Below, piece after piece: positions 8,782 through 19,274 of a stretch of 64,000 bases of DNA. Origin of the DNA: Propioniciclava sinopodophylli (GTDB taxonomy: Bacteria > Actinomycetota > Actinomycetes > Propionibacteriales > Propionibacteriaceae); the NCBI RefSeq assembly GCF_004324755.1, contig NZ_SDMQ01000001.1, positions 62,001 through 126,000 on the forward strand, written 5' to 3'. A model generated the notes under the pieces. It made no database searches. It saw nothing but the letters and a program-made list of their open reading frames with translations, and had not been told where the DNA came from. Each line of letters starts with the position of its first letter. Positions within the stretch are counted from its first letter, which is position 1. Both the position numbers and the translations under genes were made by a program.

Positions 8782-10161
8782 GTGCCCCGATTCCTGGCTG
8801 CCCAACCGGACGCCCGGCTGCTGCCCCTGCCCTGGCACACGCCGCTGGCCGAGTGGCCGCACGAGCACCTGGTCGCGCTACCGCGCGGCATCTCCCGCCA
8901 CGTCGTCCGCTTCATCCAGGTCGGCGACGAGGTGTACGCGGCCAAGGAGGTCATCGAGACCGCCGCGGTGCACGAGTACAGGATGCTCACCGACCTGCAC
9001 CGCCTCGGCACGCCGGCCGTGGAGCCCACCGGCGTGGTCACGAATCGGGTCTCGTCCGAGGGGGAGCCGCTGGACTCGATCCTGCTGACCCGGCACCTGC
9101 AGTTCTCGCTGCCCTACCGCTCCCTGTTCTCCTCCGGCGTCCGCCGCGAGACGGTGTCGCGGCTGCTGGACGCCATGGTCGTCCTGCTGGCGCGCCTGCA
9201 CCTGATCGGCTTCCTGTGGGGGGACGTGTCCCTGTCCAACATCCTGTTCCGCCGCGACGCCGGCGAGTTCGCCGCCTACCTCGTGGACGCCGAGACGGGC
9301 GAACTGCACGACAGGCTGTCGGACGGCCAGCGGCTGCACGACCTCGAGATCGCCATGGTCAACCTGTTCGGCGAGTTCTCCGACCTCGAGGCGGGGCGGA
9401 TGCTCGACGAGTCGCTCGACCCGCTGGGCCTCGTGCAGCAGATCGAGGCCCGCTACCGCGACCTGTGGTGCGAGCTGACCGGGCTGGAGCGGTTCGCCGG
9501 CTCCGAGCTGTACCGCATCGAGTCGCGCGTGCGCCGCCTCAACGAGCTGGGCTTCGACGTGGCCGAACTCGACATCCACACCTCCCCCACCGGGGACACC
9601 ATCAGCATCCAGCCCAAGGTGGTGGACGCGGGCCACCACAGCCGCCGCCTGCTGCGCCTGACCGGCCTCGACACCGAGGAGAACCAGGCCCGCCGCCTGC
9701 TGAACGACCTGGACACCTACCGGGCCCGCACCAACCAGGGCCACGTCGAGGAGTCGGTGCTGGCCCACCAGTGGCTGACCAACGCCTTCGAGCCCGTGGT
9801 CACGGCGATCCCGCCCGAACTGGCCGGCAAGCGCGAGCCCGCCCAGATCTTCCACGAGGTGCTCGACTACCGCTGGTACCAGAGCCAGCGCGAGAACCGG
9901 GAAGTCCCGCTCACCGAGGCCGTCCACGGCTACGTCCGCGACGTGCTGAGCGTGCTGCCCGACGAGGTGATCTCGCACGAGTCGTTCTCGCCGCTGGGCG
10001 AGCAGCGCCAGCTGGCGAACCCGCTCGACCCCTCCCAAGGCTTCGTCGATGAGGACGAGATGCCCGAGGACCCGTGGGAGTCCGAGGCGTTCGCCCCCGG
10101 TACCGAGGTCCTGCCCGACTTCCTCGACATCGAGGCCCTGCGACGCCGGGCGCAGGGGTGA
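8782..10161 (+). CDS. DUF4032 domain-containing protein (kinase-like)
   Basis: A 459-residue protein conserved in actinobacteria. The N-terminal half resembles a lipopolysaccharide-kinase or RIO-type fold, with a catalytic-loop-like [16 protein letters not shown] near residue 155. The C-terminal half matches the DUF4032 region and is followed by an acidic tail ([15 protein letters not shown]). The biochemical function is not established; a phosphotransferase is plausible from the catalytic loop. The GTG start at 8782 has GAGGAT six bases upstream, which could act as a -10 or as a weak ribosome-binding site. It ends 25 bases before cysS. Confidence 0.82.
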   Translation: MPRFLAAQPDARLLPLPWHTPLAEWPHEHLVALPRGISRHVVRFIQVGDEVYAAKEVIETAAVHEYRMLTDLHRLGTPAVEPTGVVTNRVSSEGEPLDSILLTRHLQFSLPYRSLFSSGVRRETVSRLLDAMVVLLARLHLIGFLWGDVSLSNILFRRDAGEFAAYLVDAETGELHDRLSDGQRLHDLEIAMVNLFGEFSDLEAGRMLDESLDPLGLVQQIEARYRDLWCELTGLERFAGSELYRIESRVRRLNELGFDVAELDIHTSPTGDTISIQPKVVDAGHHSRRLLRLTGLDTEENQARRLLNDLDTYRARTNQGHVEESVLAHQWLTNAFEPVVTAIPPELAGKREPAQIFHEVLDYRWYQSQRENREVPLTEAVHGYVRDVLSVLPDEVISHESFSPLGEQRQLANPLDPSQGFVDEDEMPEDPWESEAFAPGTEVLPDFLDIEALRRRAQG

Positions 10162-10186
10162 GCGTCCGCTTCGGTACGCTTGCCCG

Positions 10187-11599
10187 GTGAGCCTGCACCT
10201 GTACAACACCGCCACGCGTGCCAAGACCGAGTTCCGCCCCCTCGTCGAGGGCCAGGTCTCGATCTACGCGTGCGGCCCGACCGTACAGAAGCCCCCGCAT
10301 CTCGGCCACGTCCGCAAGGAGGTCAACTTCGACGTCCTGCGCCGCTGGCTGGAGCACTCCGGCTACGACGTCACCTTCGTGGCCAACATCACCGACATCG
10401 ACGACAAGATCCTCGCGATCTCTGCTGAGTCAGGCGAGCCGTGGTGGGCCCTGGGCTACCGGGTCGAGGGCGAGTTCCACGAGGCCATCCGCGCCCTCGG
10501 CGTCCGGCCGCCCACGTACGAGCCGAAGGCGACCGGCCACGTCACCGAGATGGTCGAGCTCATCGGCGAGATCATCGACGCTGGCCACGCCTACGCGACC
10601 GAGGACGGCTCGGGCGACGTGTACTTCGACGTGGCCAGCTGGCCGGCCTACGGGTCGCTGTCGGGCATGCGGGCCGACGAGATGGTCTCCGACGAGGAGG
10701 CCGACCTGCGGGGCAAGCGCGACCCCCGCGACTTCGCGCTGTGGAAGGGCACCAAGCCCGGCGAACCCGCGACGGCGTCCTGGCCTTCCCCGTGGGGTCG
10801 CGGACGCCCGGGCTGGCACATCGAGTGCTCGGCGATGGCTGGCAAATACCTGGGCCCGGAGTTCGACATCCACGGCGGCGGCCTGGACCTGCGCTTCCCG
10901 CACCACGAGAACGAGCTGGCCCAGAGCCAGGCGGCCGGGCGCCCATTCGCCCGCGTGTGGATGCACAACGCCTGGGTCACCCGGGCGGGCGAGAAGATGA
11001 GCAAGAGCCTCGGCAACACTGCCGACGTGGGCGAGGCCGTCGCGCAGTACGGCGGCCGCGCCGTGCGCCTCTACCTGGCCGGGCCGCACTACCGCTCGGC
11101 GATCGAGCTGTCCGACGAGTCGCTGGCCGAGTCGGCCGCCCAGCTCGGGCGCATCGACTCGTTCCTGGCGCGAGCGGGCGAGGCCGTCGGCCACCGACCG
11201 GACGCCGACCTCCCGCAGGCCTTCGCCGCAGCCATGGACGACGACCTCGGCACGCCGGGGGCGCTTGCCGTGCTCTTCACGACGGTCAAGGAGGGCAACA
11301 CGGCGCTGGGCGCGGGCGACACCGAGGGCGTCCGAGCCGCGTACGGGTCTGTCCTGGCCATGCTCGACATCCTGGGTCTGGATCCGGCTGCGCCCCAGTG
11401 GGCGGACGGGGCGTCGGCGTCCGGCGACCTGACGCCCGTCGTGGACGCCCTCGTCACGACCCTGCTCGACCAGCGCGCCGAGGCGCGCGCCGCCAAGGAC
11501 TGGGCCACCGCCGACGCCATCCGCGACTCGCTCGCGGCGTCCGGCCTGACCATCACCGACACCAAGGACGGGGCCCGTTGGTCCCTGGAGAGGGGCTGA
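10187..11599 (+). CDS. cysS: Cysteinyl-tRNA synthetase
   Basis: A 470-residue class I aminoacyl-tRNA synthetase that charges tRNA-Cys. The HIGH signature appears as [13 protein letters not shown] near residue 38 and the KMSKS loop as EKMSKSLGN near residue 268. Zinc ligands include the Cys in IYACGPTV and the Cys/His set in WHIECSAM and HHENE. The GTG at 10187 is supported by TACGCT ending six bases before it, a leaderless arrangement; the frame is open further upstream but overlaps the DUF4032 gene. rlmB follows after one base, so the two are an operon. In M. tuberculosis the same pair lies next to ispDF and carD. Confidence 0.97.
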   Translation: MSLHLYNTATRAKTEFRPLVEGQVSIYACGPTVQKPPHLGHVRKEVNFDVLRRWLEHSGYDVTFVANITDIDDKILAISAESGEPWWALGYRVEGEFHEAIRALGVRPPTYEPKATGHVTEMVELIGEIIDAGHAYATEDGSGDVYFDVASWPAYGSLSGMRADEMVSDEEADLRGKRDPRDFALWKGTKPGEPATASWPSPWGRGRPGWHIECSAMAGKYLGPEFDIHGGGLDLRFPHHENELAQSQAAGRPFARVWMHNAWVTRAGEKMSKSLGNTADVGEAVAQYGGRAVRLYLAGPHYRSAIELSDESLAESAAQLGRIDSFLARAGEAVGHRPDADLPQAFAAAMDDDLGTPGALAVLFTTVKEGNTALGAGDTEGVRAAYGSVLAMLDILGLDPAAPQWADGASASGDLTPVVDALVTTLLDQRAEARAAKDWATADAIRDSLAASGLTITDTKDGARWSLERG

Positions 11600-11600
11600 C

Positions 11601-12602
11601 ATGCCCGGGAACAGCCAGCGCAAGGGGGCCGTCCGCAAGCGCGGCAAGGGCGTCGGATCGACCGGCAACACGGCCGGCTCCGGCGGCCGAGTGAAGCGCG
11701 GCCTCGAGGGCAAGGGGCCCACGCCGAAGGCCGAGGACCGCCCGTACCACAAGGCCTACCGCAAGCGCCGTCCGGGCGAGTCGCCGATCTCGAACGACAC
11801 GCCGCGCGGACGCCGCACCGTCCCGGGCGAGCAGCGCGTCCGCCAGACCTCGGCCAAGGCGCCGGGCGCGGACTGGATCATCGGCCGCAACCCCGTGCTC
11901 GAGGCGCTGCAGGCCGACCTGCCCGTGCGTCGCGCGTACATCATGGAGGGCGCCGAGCGGGATTCGCGCATCACCGAGATCCTGAAGCTGGCCGCCGAGA
12001 AGGGCGTCACGCTGCTGCGGGCGTCGCGCTCCGAGCTCGACCGGCTGACCGCCGGCGCTGTGCACCAGGGCGTCGCGTTCCAGATGCCCGAGTACGAGTA
12101 CGCCCACCCGGGCGACCTCCTCGAGGAGGTGCTGGCCGACTCCGACGCCCCGATCATGGTGGCCTGCGACTCGATCACCGACCCGCGCAACCTGGGCGCG
12201 ATCATCCGCTCGGCGGCGGCGTTCGGCGCCCGCGGCGTCATCGTGCCGGAGCGCCGCTCGGCGCACATGACCGCGGCGTCGTGGAAGACGTCCGCCGGTG
12301 CGGCCGCCCGTGTGCCGGTCGCGCTGGCGACCAACCTCAACCGCGTCCTGCGCGACTACGCCGAGGCCGGCTTCGTCGTGGTCGGGCTCGCGGGCGAGGG
12401 CGAGGTCGACATCGCCGACATCCCGGGCGTGGAGGGGCCGGTGCTGCTGGTCATCGGCTCCGAGCGCGAGGGCCTGGCCCAGCTGGTGCGCAAGAACTGC
12501 GACGTGCTGGCGTCCATCCCGATCGCCTCCGACGTCGAGTCGCTCAACGCGTCGGTGGCGGCGTCCATCGCCCTGTACGAGGTGGCGCGCGCCCGCGACT
12601 GA
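11601..12602 (+). CDS. rlmB: 23S rRNA (guanosine-2'-O)-methyltransferase RlmB (SpoU family)
   Basis: A 333-residue enzyme of the SpoU/TrmH class with the knotted methyltransferase domain. The three motifs are DSITDPRNLGAIIRS, LLVIGSEREGL and IPIASDVESLNASVAAS. The N-terminal 85 residues are Lys/Arg/Gly-rich and look disordered; an RNA-binding substrate domain (IIGRNPVLEAL) follows. RlmB modifies G2251 of 23S rRNA in E. coli, and the same role is assumed here by family. The ATG follows the cysS stop by one base, so translational coupling is likely. The stop is four bases from the convergent DUF779 gene. Confidence 0.93.
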   Translation: MPGNSQRKGAVRKRGKGVGSTGNTAGSGGRVKRGLEGKGPTPKAEDRPYHKAYRKRRPGESPISNDTPRGRRTVPGEQRVRQTSAKAPGADWIIGRNPVLEALQADLPVRRAYIMEGAERDSRITEILKLAAEKGVTLLRASRSELDRLTAGAVHQGVAFQMPEYEYAHPGDLLEEVLADSDAPIMVACDSITDPRNLGAIIRSAAAFGARGVIVPERRSAHMTAASWKTSAGAAARVPVALATNLNRVLRDYAEAGFVVVGLAGEGEVDIADIPGVEGPVLLVIGSEREGLAQLVRKNCDVLASIPIASDVESLNASVAASIALYEVARARD

Positions 12603-12606
12603 GCGG

Positions 12607-12996
12607 TCACAGCAGGCCGAAGTGCCGGGACTCATCCTCGGTCATCAACCGCGACCGGATGAGGAACCGGACTCCTTCGGGCGCCTCGAGCGAGAAGCCC
12701 GCGCCGCGACCCTTGACGACGTCGACGGTCAGGTGCGTGTGCTTCCAGTACCCGTACTGGGCCTTCGACATCCAGAACGGCACCGGGGCCTCCAGGCCCT
12801 CGACGGGCACCTCGCCGAGGCAGATGTCGGCGTCCCCGGTGAGGAAGTCGCCGTCGGGGTAGCACATGGGCGCCGAGCCGTCGCAGCAGCCGCCTGACTG
12901 GTGGAACATCACCGGGCCGTGCCGCCCGACGAGGCGGCGGACGAGGTCCGCCGCCGCGTCGGTGAACGCGACCCGCGCGAAGGCGGGGGCGTCCAT
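12607..12996 (-). CDS. DUF779 domain-containing protein
   Basis: A 129-residue protein with the DUF779 signature: HQSGGCCDGSAPMCYP near residue 33 and the Trp/Tyr-rich WMSKAQYGYWKHTHLTVDVV block. The cluster of three cysteines suggests metal or redox binding, but no activity is established. The family is very often encoded next to AldB/ExaC-type aldehyde dehydrogenases, as here. Its ATG shares one base with the dehydrogenase stop (TGATG), so the two are translationally coupled. Confidence 0.9.
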   Translation of the reverse strand: MDAPAFARVAFTDAAADLVRRLVGRHGPVMFHQSGGCCDGSAPMCYPDGDFLTGDADICLGEVPVEGLEAPVPFWMSKAQYGYWKHTHLTVDVVKGRGAGFSLEAPEGVRFLIRSRLMTEDESRHFGLL

Positions 12997-14519
12997 CAGA
13001 AGAAGCCCAACTTGTCCTGCGCGTAGGACACCAGCAGGTTCTTGGTCTGCTGGTAGTGCGACAACATCATCAAGTGGTTCTCGCGGCCGATGCCGGACTG
13101 CTTGTAGCCGCCGAATGCGGCGTGCGCCGGGTAGTGGTGGTAGCAGTTCGTCCACACGCGCCCGGCCTTGATCGCCCGGCCCATCGTGTACGCCCGGTGC
13201 GTGTGGCGCGACCAGACGCCGGCGCCGAGGCCGTACAGGGTGTCGTTGGCGATCGACAGCGCCTCGGCGTCGTCGGCGAACTTCGTCACCGAGACGACGG
13301 GGCCGAAGATCTCCTCCTGGAAGATGCGCATGGTGTTGACGCCCTCGAAGACCGTCGGCTGGATGTAGTAGCCGCCCGACAGGTCCCCGCCCAGGTCGAC
13401 GGGCTCGCCGCCGGTGAGGATCTTCGCGCCCTCCTCCTTGCCGATCTGGATGTAGGACAGGATCTTCTCGTACTGGTCGTTCGACGCCTGCGCGCCCATC
13501 ATCGTGTCGGTGTCGAGGGGGTTGCCGCGCTTGACCGCCTCGACGCGCTTGATGCCGTCGGACAGGAACTCGTCGTAGATGGACGCCTGGATGAGCGCGC
13601 GGCTCGGGCAGGTGCACACCTCACCGTTGTTGAGCGCGAAGAAGGCGAAGCCCTCCAGCGCCTTGTCGTAGAAGGCGTCCTTGGACTCGGCCACGTCCTC
13701 GAAGAAGACGTTCGGGCTCTTGCCGCCCAGTTCCAGGGTGACCGGGATGATGTTCTGGCTCGCGTACTGCATGATCAGGCGGCCGGTGGTGGTCTCGCCC
13801 GTGAACGCGATCTTGGCGATGCGCGGGCTGGACGCCAGCGGCTTGCCGGCCTCGACGCCGAAGCCGTTGACGATGTTGACCACGCCCGGGGGCAACAGGT
13901 CGCCGATGATCTCGAACAGCTTCAAGATCGACCACGGCGTCTGCTCGGCCGGCTTCAGCACGATGCAGTTGCCGGCGGCCAGCGCGGGGGCGAGCTTCCA
14001 CACGGCCATCAGGATGGGGAAGTTCCACGGGATGATCTGGCCGACGACGCCCAACGGCTCGTGGAAGTGGTAGGCCACGGTGGTCTCGTCGAGCTGGGAG
14101 AGGCGGCCCTCCTGCGCCCGGATCGCGCCGGCGAAGTAGCGGAAGTGGTCGATCGCGAGCGGGATGTCGGCGTTCAGCGTCTCGCGGACGGCCTTGCCGT
14201 TGTCCCAGGTCTCGAAGACCGCGATGTCCTCGAGGTTCTGCTCCATCCGGTCGGCGATCTTGTTGAGGATGACGGCGCGCTCGGCCGGCGAGGTCTTCCC
14301 CCAGGCGTCCGCTGCGGCGTGGGCGGCGTCCAGCGCCTTGTCGATGTCCTCGGCGGTCCCGCGGCCCACCTCGGTGAACGCTTGGCCGGTGACCGGCGTG
14401 ATGTTCTCGAAGTACTCGCCCTTGACGGGGTCGACCCACTCTCCCCCGATGTAGTGCCCGTAGCGGGACTTGACCTCGATCGAGCTCCCGTCGTGCCCGG
14501 GCGGCGTGTACACGGTCAT
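12996..14519 (-). CDS. NAD(P)-dependent aldehyde dehydrogenase (AldB/ExaC type)
   Basis: A 507-residue aldehyde dehydrogenase that probably oxidises acetaldehyde or similar short aldehydes to acids. Catalytic Cys302 is in GEVCTCPSR and the general-base Glu in TLELGGKSP; the Rossmann motif is [10 protein letters not shown] and the Asn in IIPWNFP is present. The ATG complementary to 14517-14519 has an AGGAGG site. Closest in organisation to the AldB/AcoD group, which carries the extra Cys two residues after the nucleophile and is paired with DUF779. The next gene upstream, sppA, ends in a strong terminator, so this pair has its own promoter. Confidence 0.93.
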   Translation of the reverse strand: MTVYTPPGHDGSSIEVKSRYGHYIGGEWVDPVKGEYFENITPVTGQAFTEVGRGTAEDIDKALDAAHAAADAWGKTSPAERAVILNKIADRMEQNLEDIAVFETWDNGKAVRETLNADIPLAIDHFRYFAGAIRAQEGRLSQLDETTVAYHFHEPLGVVGQIIPWNFPILMAVWKLAPALAAGNCIVLKPAEQTPWSILKLFEIIGDLLPPGVVNIVNGFGVEAGKPLASSPRIAKIAFTGETTTGRLIMQYASQNIIPVTLELGGKSPNVFFEDVAESKDAFYDKALEGFAFFALNNGEVCTCPSRALIQASIYDEFLSDGIKRVEAVKRGNPLDTDTMMGAQASNDQYEKILSYIQIGKEEGAKILTGGEPVDLGGDLSGGYYIQPTVFEGVNTMRIFQEEIFGPVVSVTKFADDAEALSIANDTLYGLGAGVWSRHTHRAYTMGRAIKAGRVWTNCYHHYPAHAAFGGYKQSGIGRENHLMMLSHYQQTKNLLVSYAQDKLGFF

Positions 14520-14622
14520 GCAGATCCTCCTCGATATGCGGACACCCACGTCGATGGCGTGGGCGTAGGGGGACAGTCTGTCCAAGCAGGCGCCCGAGCG
14601 AAAGGGGTCGACACGACCAGAA

Positions 14623-14653
14623 AGGGGCCCGGACGCCGTGCGTCCGGGCCCCT
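14623..14653 (-). terminator. Strong rho-independent-type hairpin after sppA
   Basis: A perfect 13-base inverted repeat (AGGGGCCCGGACG with its complement) closes on a 5-base loop. On the minus strand it is followed by TTTC. It lies 18 bases after the sppA stop and is the clearest terminator in the window. Confidence 0.82.
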
Positions 14654-14670
14654 CGTCAGGCTGGGTGGGG

Positions 14671-15942
14671 TCAGCTGCAGACGCCCACCAGCGGCCCGTG
14701 CCACACCAGGGGGGCGGTGGGGTCGGTGCACATCTGCGCGGTGGCGCGGGCGGGCTGCCCGCCGACCGGCTGCGCGGCCGGCGCCACGCCCCACGGGCGC
14801 GCCTCGACGCCGAACAGGCTCGCCCACAGGCCGGGGGCGGTGGCCTGGACGACCTTGGTGTCGGCCGGGTCGAGGCCCGCGCCGGTGGCGAAGTGGCGCA
14901 TGGCCTCGTCGCGGCCCATGACCTCGTCGATGTAGCCGACCTCCTTGGCCTTCTGGCCGGTGAACATGCCGGCGCCGAGCTGGTCGACGATCACGGCCCG
15001 GTCGATGCCGCGCTTGGTGGCGACGTGGTTCACGAAGTCGTCGTACATCTCGTTGGTGATGTCGGTCAGGTTCGCGCGCTCCTCGGGGGTGAGGTCGCGG
15101 AACGGCTGGCCGGCGTCCTTGCCCTTGCCTGCGGTGATGTACTCCTGCGTGATCGAGCCGGCCTCGACGGCACCCATGATGCTGCCCATGCCGGTGACGT
15201 CGCGGTAGCGCTCGAGGGGGCCCATGATGACGCCCACGCTGCCGACGGTGGTGCCGTGGTCGGCGATGATCTCGTCGGCTCCCGCCATCGCGTACATGCC
15301 GCCGGAGGCCGACATGCCCTGCACGAAGGCGTAGACCTTCTTGTTGGTGCGCTCGCGGTAGCGGTCCACGGCGTCCGCGATGGCCTTGGAGCCGGTGACG
15401 GTGCCGCCGGGGGTGTCCATCATCAGGATGACGCCGTCGGTGTCGTCGGCCTCCAGGGCGTCGAGCACGTCGGCGACCTCGTAACCGTAGGTGCCCTCGG
15501 CGAGGGCGAACCCGTCGGCCGCGCGCGTCTGGATGGCCCCGGCCACGGGGATGGCGCGGAGCTTCCTGGTGGCGGTGTCCTTGCCCCACACGGTGGCCAG
15601 CGGCTCGACCGCCGTCTGGCCGCTGCCGGACAGCGTGGACGCGGCGCCGGCGAAGCCCATCATCATCAGGCCGGTCAGCAGGCTGGCGAGCAGGGAGAAC
15701 ACCAGCATCGCGCCGCCGAAGCCGAGGCCGGCGCCCGCGCCGAGCCCGAAGCCGCGGCGGAACGGGGCCGGCTTGGCGAGGGCCATCGGCGACAGCGAGG
15801 GCGGCGCGGGCTGGTAAGGGGGCGCCATGGGTCGCGGTGCGGGCTGGGGGTGCGGGTCCTGCTGCGGACCGGACGCCTCGGGGTGCTGCTGGGGCTGGTG
15901 GGGCTGCTGGGGCTGCTGGGGCTGCTGCGAGTCTTGGCTCAC
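14671..15942 (-). CDS. sppA: Signal peptide peptidase SppA (S49 family serine protease)
   Basis: A 423-residue membrane protease that degrades cleaved signal peptides. A Pro/Gln-rich N-terminal tail (about 60 residues) precedes a transmembrane segment and the S49 domain. The nucleophile Ser213 lies in [14 protein letters not shown], and the catalytic Lys is probably in the TAGKGKDAG segment about 50 residues later, as in Bacillus SppA. The GTG complementary to 15940-15942 is preceded by GAGGAGA and is preferred; the frame is open 34 codons upstream. It is divergent from glyA, sharing a 165-base intergenic region. Confidence 0.9.
   Translation of the reverse strand: MSQDSQQPQQPQQPHQPQQHPEASGPQQDPHPQPAPRPMAPPYQPAPPSLSPMALAKPAPFRRGFGLGAGAGLGFGGAMLVFSLLASLLTGLMMMGFAGAASTLSGSGQTAVEPLATVWGKDTATRKLRAIPVAGAIQTRAADGFALAEGTYGYEVADVLDALEADDTDGVILMMDTPGGTVTGSKAIADAVDRYRERTNKKVYAFVQGMSASGGMYAMAGADEIIADHGTTVGSVGVIMGPLERYRDVTGMGSIMGAVEAGSITQEYITAGKGKDAGQPFRDLTPEERANLTDITNEMYDDFVNHVATKRGIDRAVIVDQLGAGMFTGQKAKEVGYIDEVMGRDEAMRHFATGAGLDPADTKVVQATAPGLWASLFGVEARPWGVAPAAQPVGGQPARATAQMCTDPTAPLVWHGPLVGVCS
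15884..15930. repeat. Low-complexity GGGGCTGCT tandem tract in sppA
   Basis: Imperfect 9-base repeats of GGGGCTGCT type encode the Gln/Pro run in the cytoplasmic tail of SppA. All units are multiples of three, so length changes would not break the frame. Confidence 0.6.
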
Positions 15943-16107
15943 GTCATCTCCTCGGTCGGGGGGCTTGCCCGCCAACGTAGTCGGGCCCATCGGTGGACCG
16001 ACATCGACCGGCGGCTCCGGGGGCACCGTCCGGCGGCCAGACAAAGGTCGGTACCCCGGCCGTCCGGACAGTATGTTGAGGGGGTACGCCCAACGAAGGA
16101 GTCCCTC

Positions 16108-17550
16108 GTGTCCGACCTCGCCGCCACCGCGTCCAGCGCCTACGCACAGGCCCTGTCCGTCATCGAGTCGGTGGAGCCGCGGATCAGCGGAGCGATCCGC
16201 TCCGAACTCGACGACCAGCGCGCCTCACTGAAGTTGATCGCGTCCGAGAACTACGCCTCGCTCGCCACCCTGCTCACGATGGGCAACTGGCTGAGCGACA
16301 AGTACGCCGAGGGCACCATCGGCCACCGCTTCTACGCCGGCTGCCAGAACATCGACACCGTCGAGAGCGTCGCGGCCGAGCACGCGCGCGAGCTGTTCGG
16401 CTCCGAGTACGCCTACGTGCAGCCCCACTCCGGCATCGACGCGAACCTCGTGGCCTACTGGGCGATCCTGAACACGCGCATCGAGTCGCCGACGCTGGCT
16501 CGCCTGGGCGCCAAGAACGTCAACGACCTGTCACACTCCGACTGGGAGGCGCTGCGCCGGGAGTTCAACTCCCAGCGCGTCATGGGCATGAGTCTGGACG
16601 CCGGTGGCCACCTCACCCACGGCTTCCGCCACAACATCTCCGGCAAGATGTTCGAGCAGCTCAGCTACGGCACCGATCCCGAGACCGGCCTGATCGACTA
16701 CGACCAGTTGCTGGCGACCGCGCGTGAGTTCAAGCCGCTGGTGATCGTGGCCGGCTACTCCGCCTACCCGCGCCGGGTGAACTTCGCGAGGATGCGCGAG
16801 ATCGCGGACGCCGTGGGCGCCACTCTGTTCGTCGACATGGCGCACTTCGCCGGCCTCGTGGCGGGCAAGGTGTTCACCGGCGAGGAGAACCCGGTGCCGT
16901 ACGCCGACATCGTCGCCTCGACCACCCACAAGTCGCTGCGCGGCCCGCGCGGCGGCTTCGTGCTCGCCACCAAGGAGTACTCCGACGCGGTCGACAAGGG
17001 CTGCCCGATGGTGCTCGGCGGCCCGCTGTCGCACGTGATGGCCGCCAAGGCCGTGGCGTTCGCCGAGGCGCGGACGCCCGACTTCCAGGCCTACGCCCAG
17101 AAGGTGGCCGACAACGCACACGCGCTGGCCGAGGGCCTGATGAAGCGCGGCGTGAAGCTGGTCACCGACGGCACCGACAACCACCTCGTGCTGCTCGACG
17201 TCACAACCTCGTTCGGCCTCACCGGCCGCCAGGCCGAGTCGGCCCTGCTCGACTCGGGCGTGGTCACCAACCGCAACTCGATCCCGCGCGACCCGAACGG
17301 CGCCTGGTACACCTCCGGCGTCCGCATCGGGACGCCCGCGCTCACCTCGCGCGGCTTCGGCGCCGACGAGTTCGACCGCGTGGCCGAGCTGATGGTGGAC
17401 GTGCTGAAGCAGACGACGCCGGTCACGGCGTCCAACGGCCAGCCCGGCAAGGCGAAGTACTCGCTCGCCGACGGGGTCGCCGACCGCACCAAGGCGTCCG
17501 CCGCCGAGCTGCTGGACGCCAACCCCCTGTACCCCGGCCTGGAGCTCTGA
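16108..17550 (+). CDS. glyA: Serine hydroxymethyltransferase
   Basis: A 480-residue PLP enzyme that converts serine and tetrahydrofolate to glycine and methylene-THF. Lys275 in [13 protein letters not shown] forms the internal aldimine, and [16 protein letters not shown] near residue 70 is the conserved substrate loop. At 480 residues it belongs to the longer actinobacterial form rather than the 417-residue E. coli type. GTG 16108 has an AAGGAG site; the much longer open frame upstream is an antisense shadow of sppA. TATGTT near 16073-16078 is a possible -10 box. The stop codon is embedded in a hairpin shared with the convergent DUF2207 gene. Confidence 0.95.
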   Translation: MSDLAATASSAYAQALSVIESVEPRISGAIRSELDDQRASLKLIASENYASLATLLTMGNWLSDKYAEGTIGHRFYAGCQNIDTVESVAAEHARELFGSEYAYVQPHSGIDANLVAYWAILNTRIESPTLARLGAKNVNDLSHSDWEALRREFNSQRVMGMSLDAGGHLTHGFRHNISGKMFEQLSYGTDPETGLIDYDQLLATAREFKPLVIVAGYSAYPRRVNFARMREIADAVGATLFVDMAHFAGLVAGKVFTGEENPVPYADIVASTTHKSLRGPRGGFVLATKEYSDAVDKGCPMVLGGPLSHVMAAKAVAFAEARTPDFQAYAQKVADNAHALAEGLMKRGVKLVTDGTDNHLVLLDVTTSFGLTGRQAESALLDSGVVTNRNSIPRDPNGAWYTSGVRIGTPALTSRGFGADEFDRVAELMVDVLKQTTPVTASNGQPGKAKYSLADGVADRTKASAAELLDANPLYPGLEL

Positions 17551-17564
17551 GGGCTGACCCTCAG
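17547..17564. terminator. Hairpin overlapping two convergent stop codons
   Basis: CTGAGGG and CCCTCAG form a perfect 7-base stem with loop CTGA. The left arm contains the glyA stop (17548-17550) and the right arm the stop of the DUF2207 gene (17561-17563). A bidirectional terminator role is inferred. Confidence 0.5.
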
Positions 17565-19237
17565 CGCTGGAGGAGCGACCCCTCCACCGTGGTGACGAAG
17601 TTGCGCAGGGAGTCCGGGAGGTCGGCCAGGTGCCAGCCCTCCGGGCCGTGGTACCAGTCGAGTTCGGTCTCGTCCGAGGTGTTGTCGCGGTCGGTGGCCG
17701 CCAGGCCGTCGAGCCAGCGGTCCGCACCGCCGAGCACGACCGCGAACGGCAACACCTTGGAGAGCTCTTCCACGGCGTGGCCGGGCGGCATCTCCTCGAC
17801 CGGCTGGGTGAGCAGGTGCCCCCGCAGCAGGCCGAGGCCCGCGTGCAGGCCGGAGCCGGCCTTCGTCCGCGTCGGGGCTTCCTGCGCCATCAGGCCGAAC
17901 CCGCCCGCCAGCGCGACGAGCACCAGGGCCGCGCCCCCGAAGGACGTGAACGCGATGAGCAGCAGCGCGACCACGATCGCCAACGCGAGCAGCACCCAGC
18001 CGACCCGGGTCATGACCGAGCGCACGGCGTCCGGGCGGCGGGAGAACCAGCCGCGCTCCACGACGTCGTCGTACAGCTGCGACCGGACCTCGGGCAGCAC
18101 CTCGGCGACGCAGGCGCCCAGGTTCGAGCAGCGCACCGACCCGTCGGCGGGGGCGACGGCGTCCAGCAGGGTTCGCTCGTAGGGGCGCAACGGGTCGTCG
18201 GAGAAGCGGCGCTCGAACTCCCAGTCGGCGCGCGCGTAGGTGGAGCGGTGCGGCAGCTCGCGGATCAGCAGGTGGCCGCGGACGGCCAGGTCCAGCAGGG
18301 TGGCGGTGATGTCGACGGGGTCGACCGACTCGTCGACGAGCGTGCCGACCTGCCCGGGGCGGATGCCGTCGGACACCTCGAACGCCGAGTAGCCCGCGCC
18401 GGCGGGCCGGAAGGTGCCCACGAGCGTGGGGGTCGGGTCGGCCACCTCGGCCGCCCGGAAGCGTCGTCGTACCAGGTACAGCCCGACCAGGCCGAGCGCC
18501 GCGATGCCGGCGGCGATCGCGGCGGGCAGGGGGGCCAGCGAGAAGGCGCGGTCGAGCGACCAGCGCTGCACGACCTGCTGGTCGGACGCCACGGTCCCGG
18601 CCGGGAAGCGCACCATGACCTGGACGACCTCGCCGGCGCCGCGCGGGCCGTCGTTGAACGTCGGGACGGGGTTCTCGTGCGTGCCGCCGGAGTACCACCC
18701 GCAGGCGCCGGGCGCCCCGGGTGGGCCGGCGGCGCAGTCGATCATCGTGAAGGGGGCCGGGACGGCCACGGTCGCCTCGAACGACCGCACGGGCAGGTTC
18801 AGGCCCTGCAGGAGGCGCCAGGTGACGGTGGTGGTGTCCTCGGTGGCGATGGCCGCTCCCCGCACCGTGTACTCCAGCACCACAGGCTCGGCGCCGTCGA
18901 CGGGGATCGCGACGACCTCGTAACCGCCATCGCGGGTCACCCGGGCGCCGGCGTCCGCCCCACCGCGGGTCGCGCGCACGTCCTCGAGGGTGAACTGGAA
19001 CTCGCGCGCGTCGCTCGTGGGCAGGGTGGTCGCGAACCGCTGGACGACCTCGCCCGCCCCTCCGTCGGGCGTGATCGTCGCGCGCACCCTCAGCCCGCCG
19101 TCGGCGGCGATCGTGGCGTCGACGATGTACGACTCGACCTCGGTGGCGGCCGACGCCGGCAGTGGGACGGACACGACGGCCACGGCGAGGAGCAGCGCCG
19201 CGACGAGGCGGCCCAGGGCGGTGCGGACGGGGCTCAC
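17561..19237 (-). CDS. DUF2207 family secreted/membrane protein
   Basis: A 558-residue protein. An N-terminal signal peptide (RTALGRLVAALLLAVAVV, cleavage near ASAAT) precedes an extracytoplasmic beta-rich domain of about 200 residues. A transmembrane helix follows near residue 235, then a cytoplasmic region interrupted by a paired hydrophobic segment near residues 415-450. This order matches the DUF2207 family, of unknown function. The GTG at 19235-19237 has TAGGTT seven bases upstream, so the message is probably leaderless. The promoter overlaps that of the divergent metallopeptidase gene. Confidence 0.85.
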   Translation of the reverse strand: MSPVRTALGRLVAALLLAVAVVSVPLPASAATEVESYIVDATIAADGGLRVRATITPDGGAGEVVQRFATTLPTSDAREFQFTLEDVRATRGGADAGARVTRDGGYEVVAIPVDGAEPVVLEYTVRGAAIATEDTTTVTWRLLQGLNLPVRSFEATVAVPAPFTMIDCAAGPPGAPGACGWYSGGTHENPVPTFNDGPRGAGEVVQVMVRFPAGTVASDQQVVQRWSLDRAFSLAPLPAAIAAGIAALGLVGLYLVRRRFRAAEVADPTPTLVGTFRPAGAGYSAFEVSDGIRPGQVGTLVDESVDPVDITATLLDLAVRGHLLIRELPHRSTYARADWEFERRFSDDPLRPYERTLLDAVAPADGSVRCSNLGACVAEVLPEVRSQLYDDVVERGWFSRRPDAVRSVMTRVGWVLLALAIVVALLLIAFTSFGGAALVLVALAGGFGLMAQEAPTRTKAGSGLHAGLGLLRGHLLTQPVEEMPPGHAVEELSKVLPFAVVLGGADRWLDGLAATDRDNTSDETELDWYHGPEGWHLADLPDSLRNFVTTVEGSLLQR

Positions 19238-19274
19238 GTGAGTGAACCTACCGCACGCCCGCTAGGGTGGCGGC
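19238..19274. promoter_or_regulatory. Divergent leaderless promoters packed in 37 bases
   Basis: The entire gap between the two start codons holds two -10 boxes: TAGGTT on the minus strand (19245-19250) and TAGGGT on the plus strand (19263-19268). Each is six to seven bases from its own GTG. The -35 region of each must fall over the other promoter or inside the other gene. Confidence 0.65.

Noticed and set aside
15884-15930. GGGGCTGCT tract as a regulatory microsatellite
   Set aside because: It codes in frame for the Gln/Pro tail of SppA and units are multiples of three; it is simplest as protein low complexity.
14638-16107. 970-codon frame that includes glyA
   Set aside because: The 490 codons before GTG 16108 are antisense to sppA; the GlyA fold and ribosome-binding site begin at 16108.
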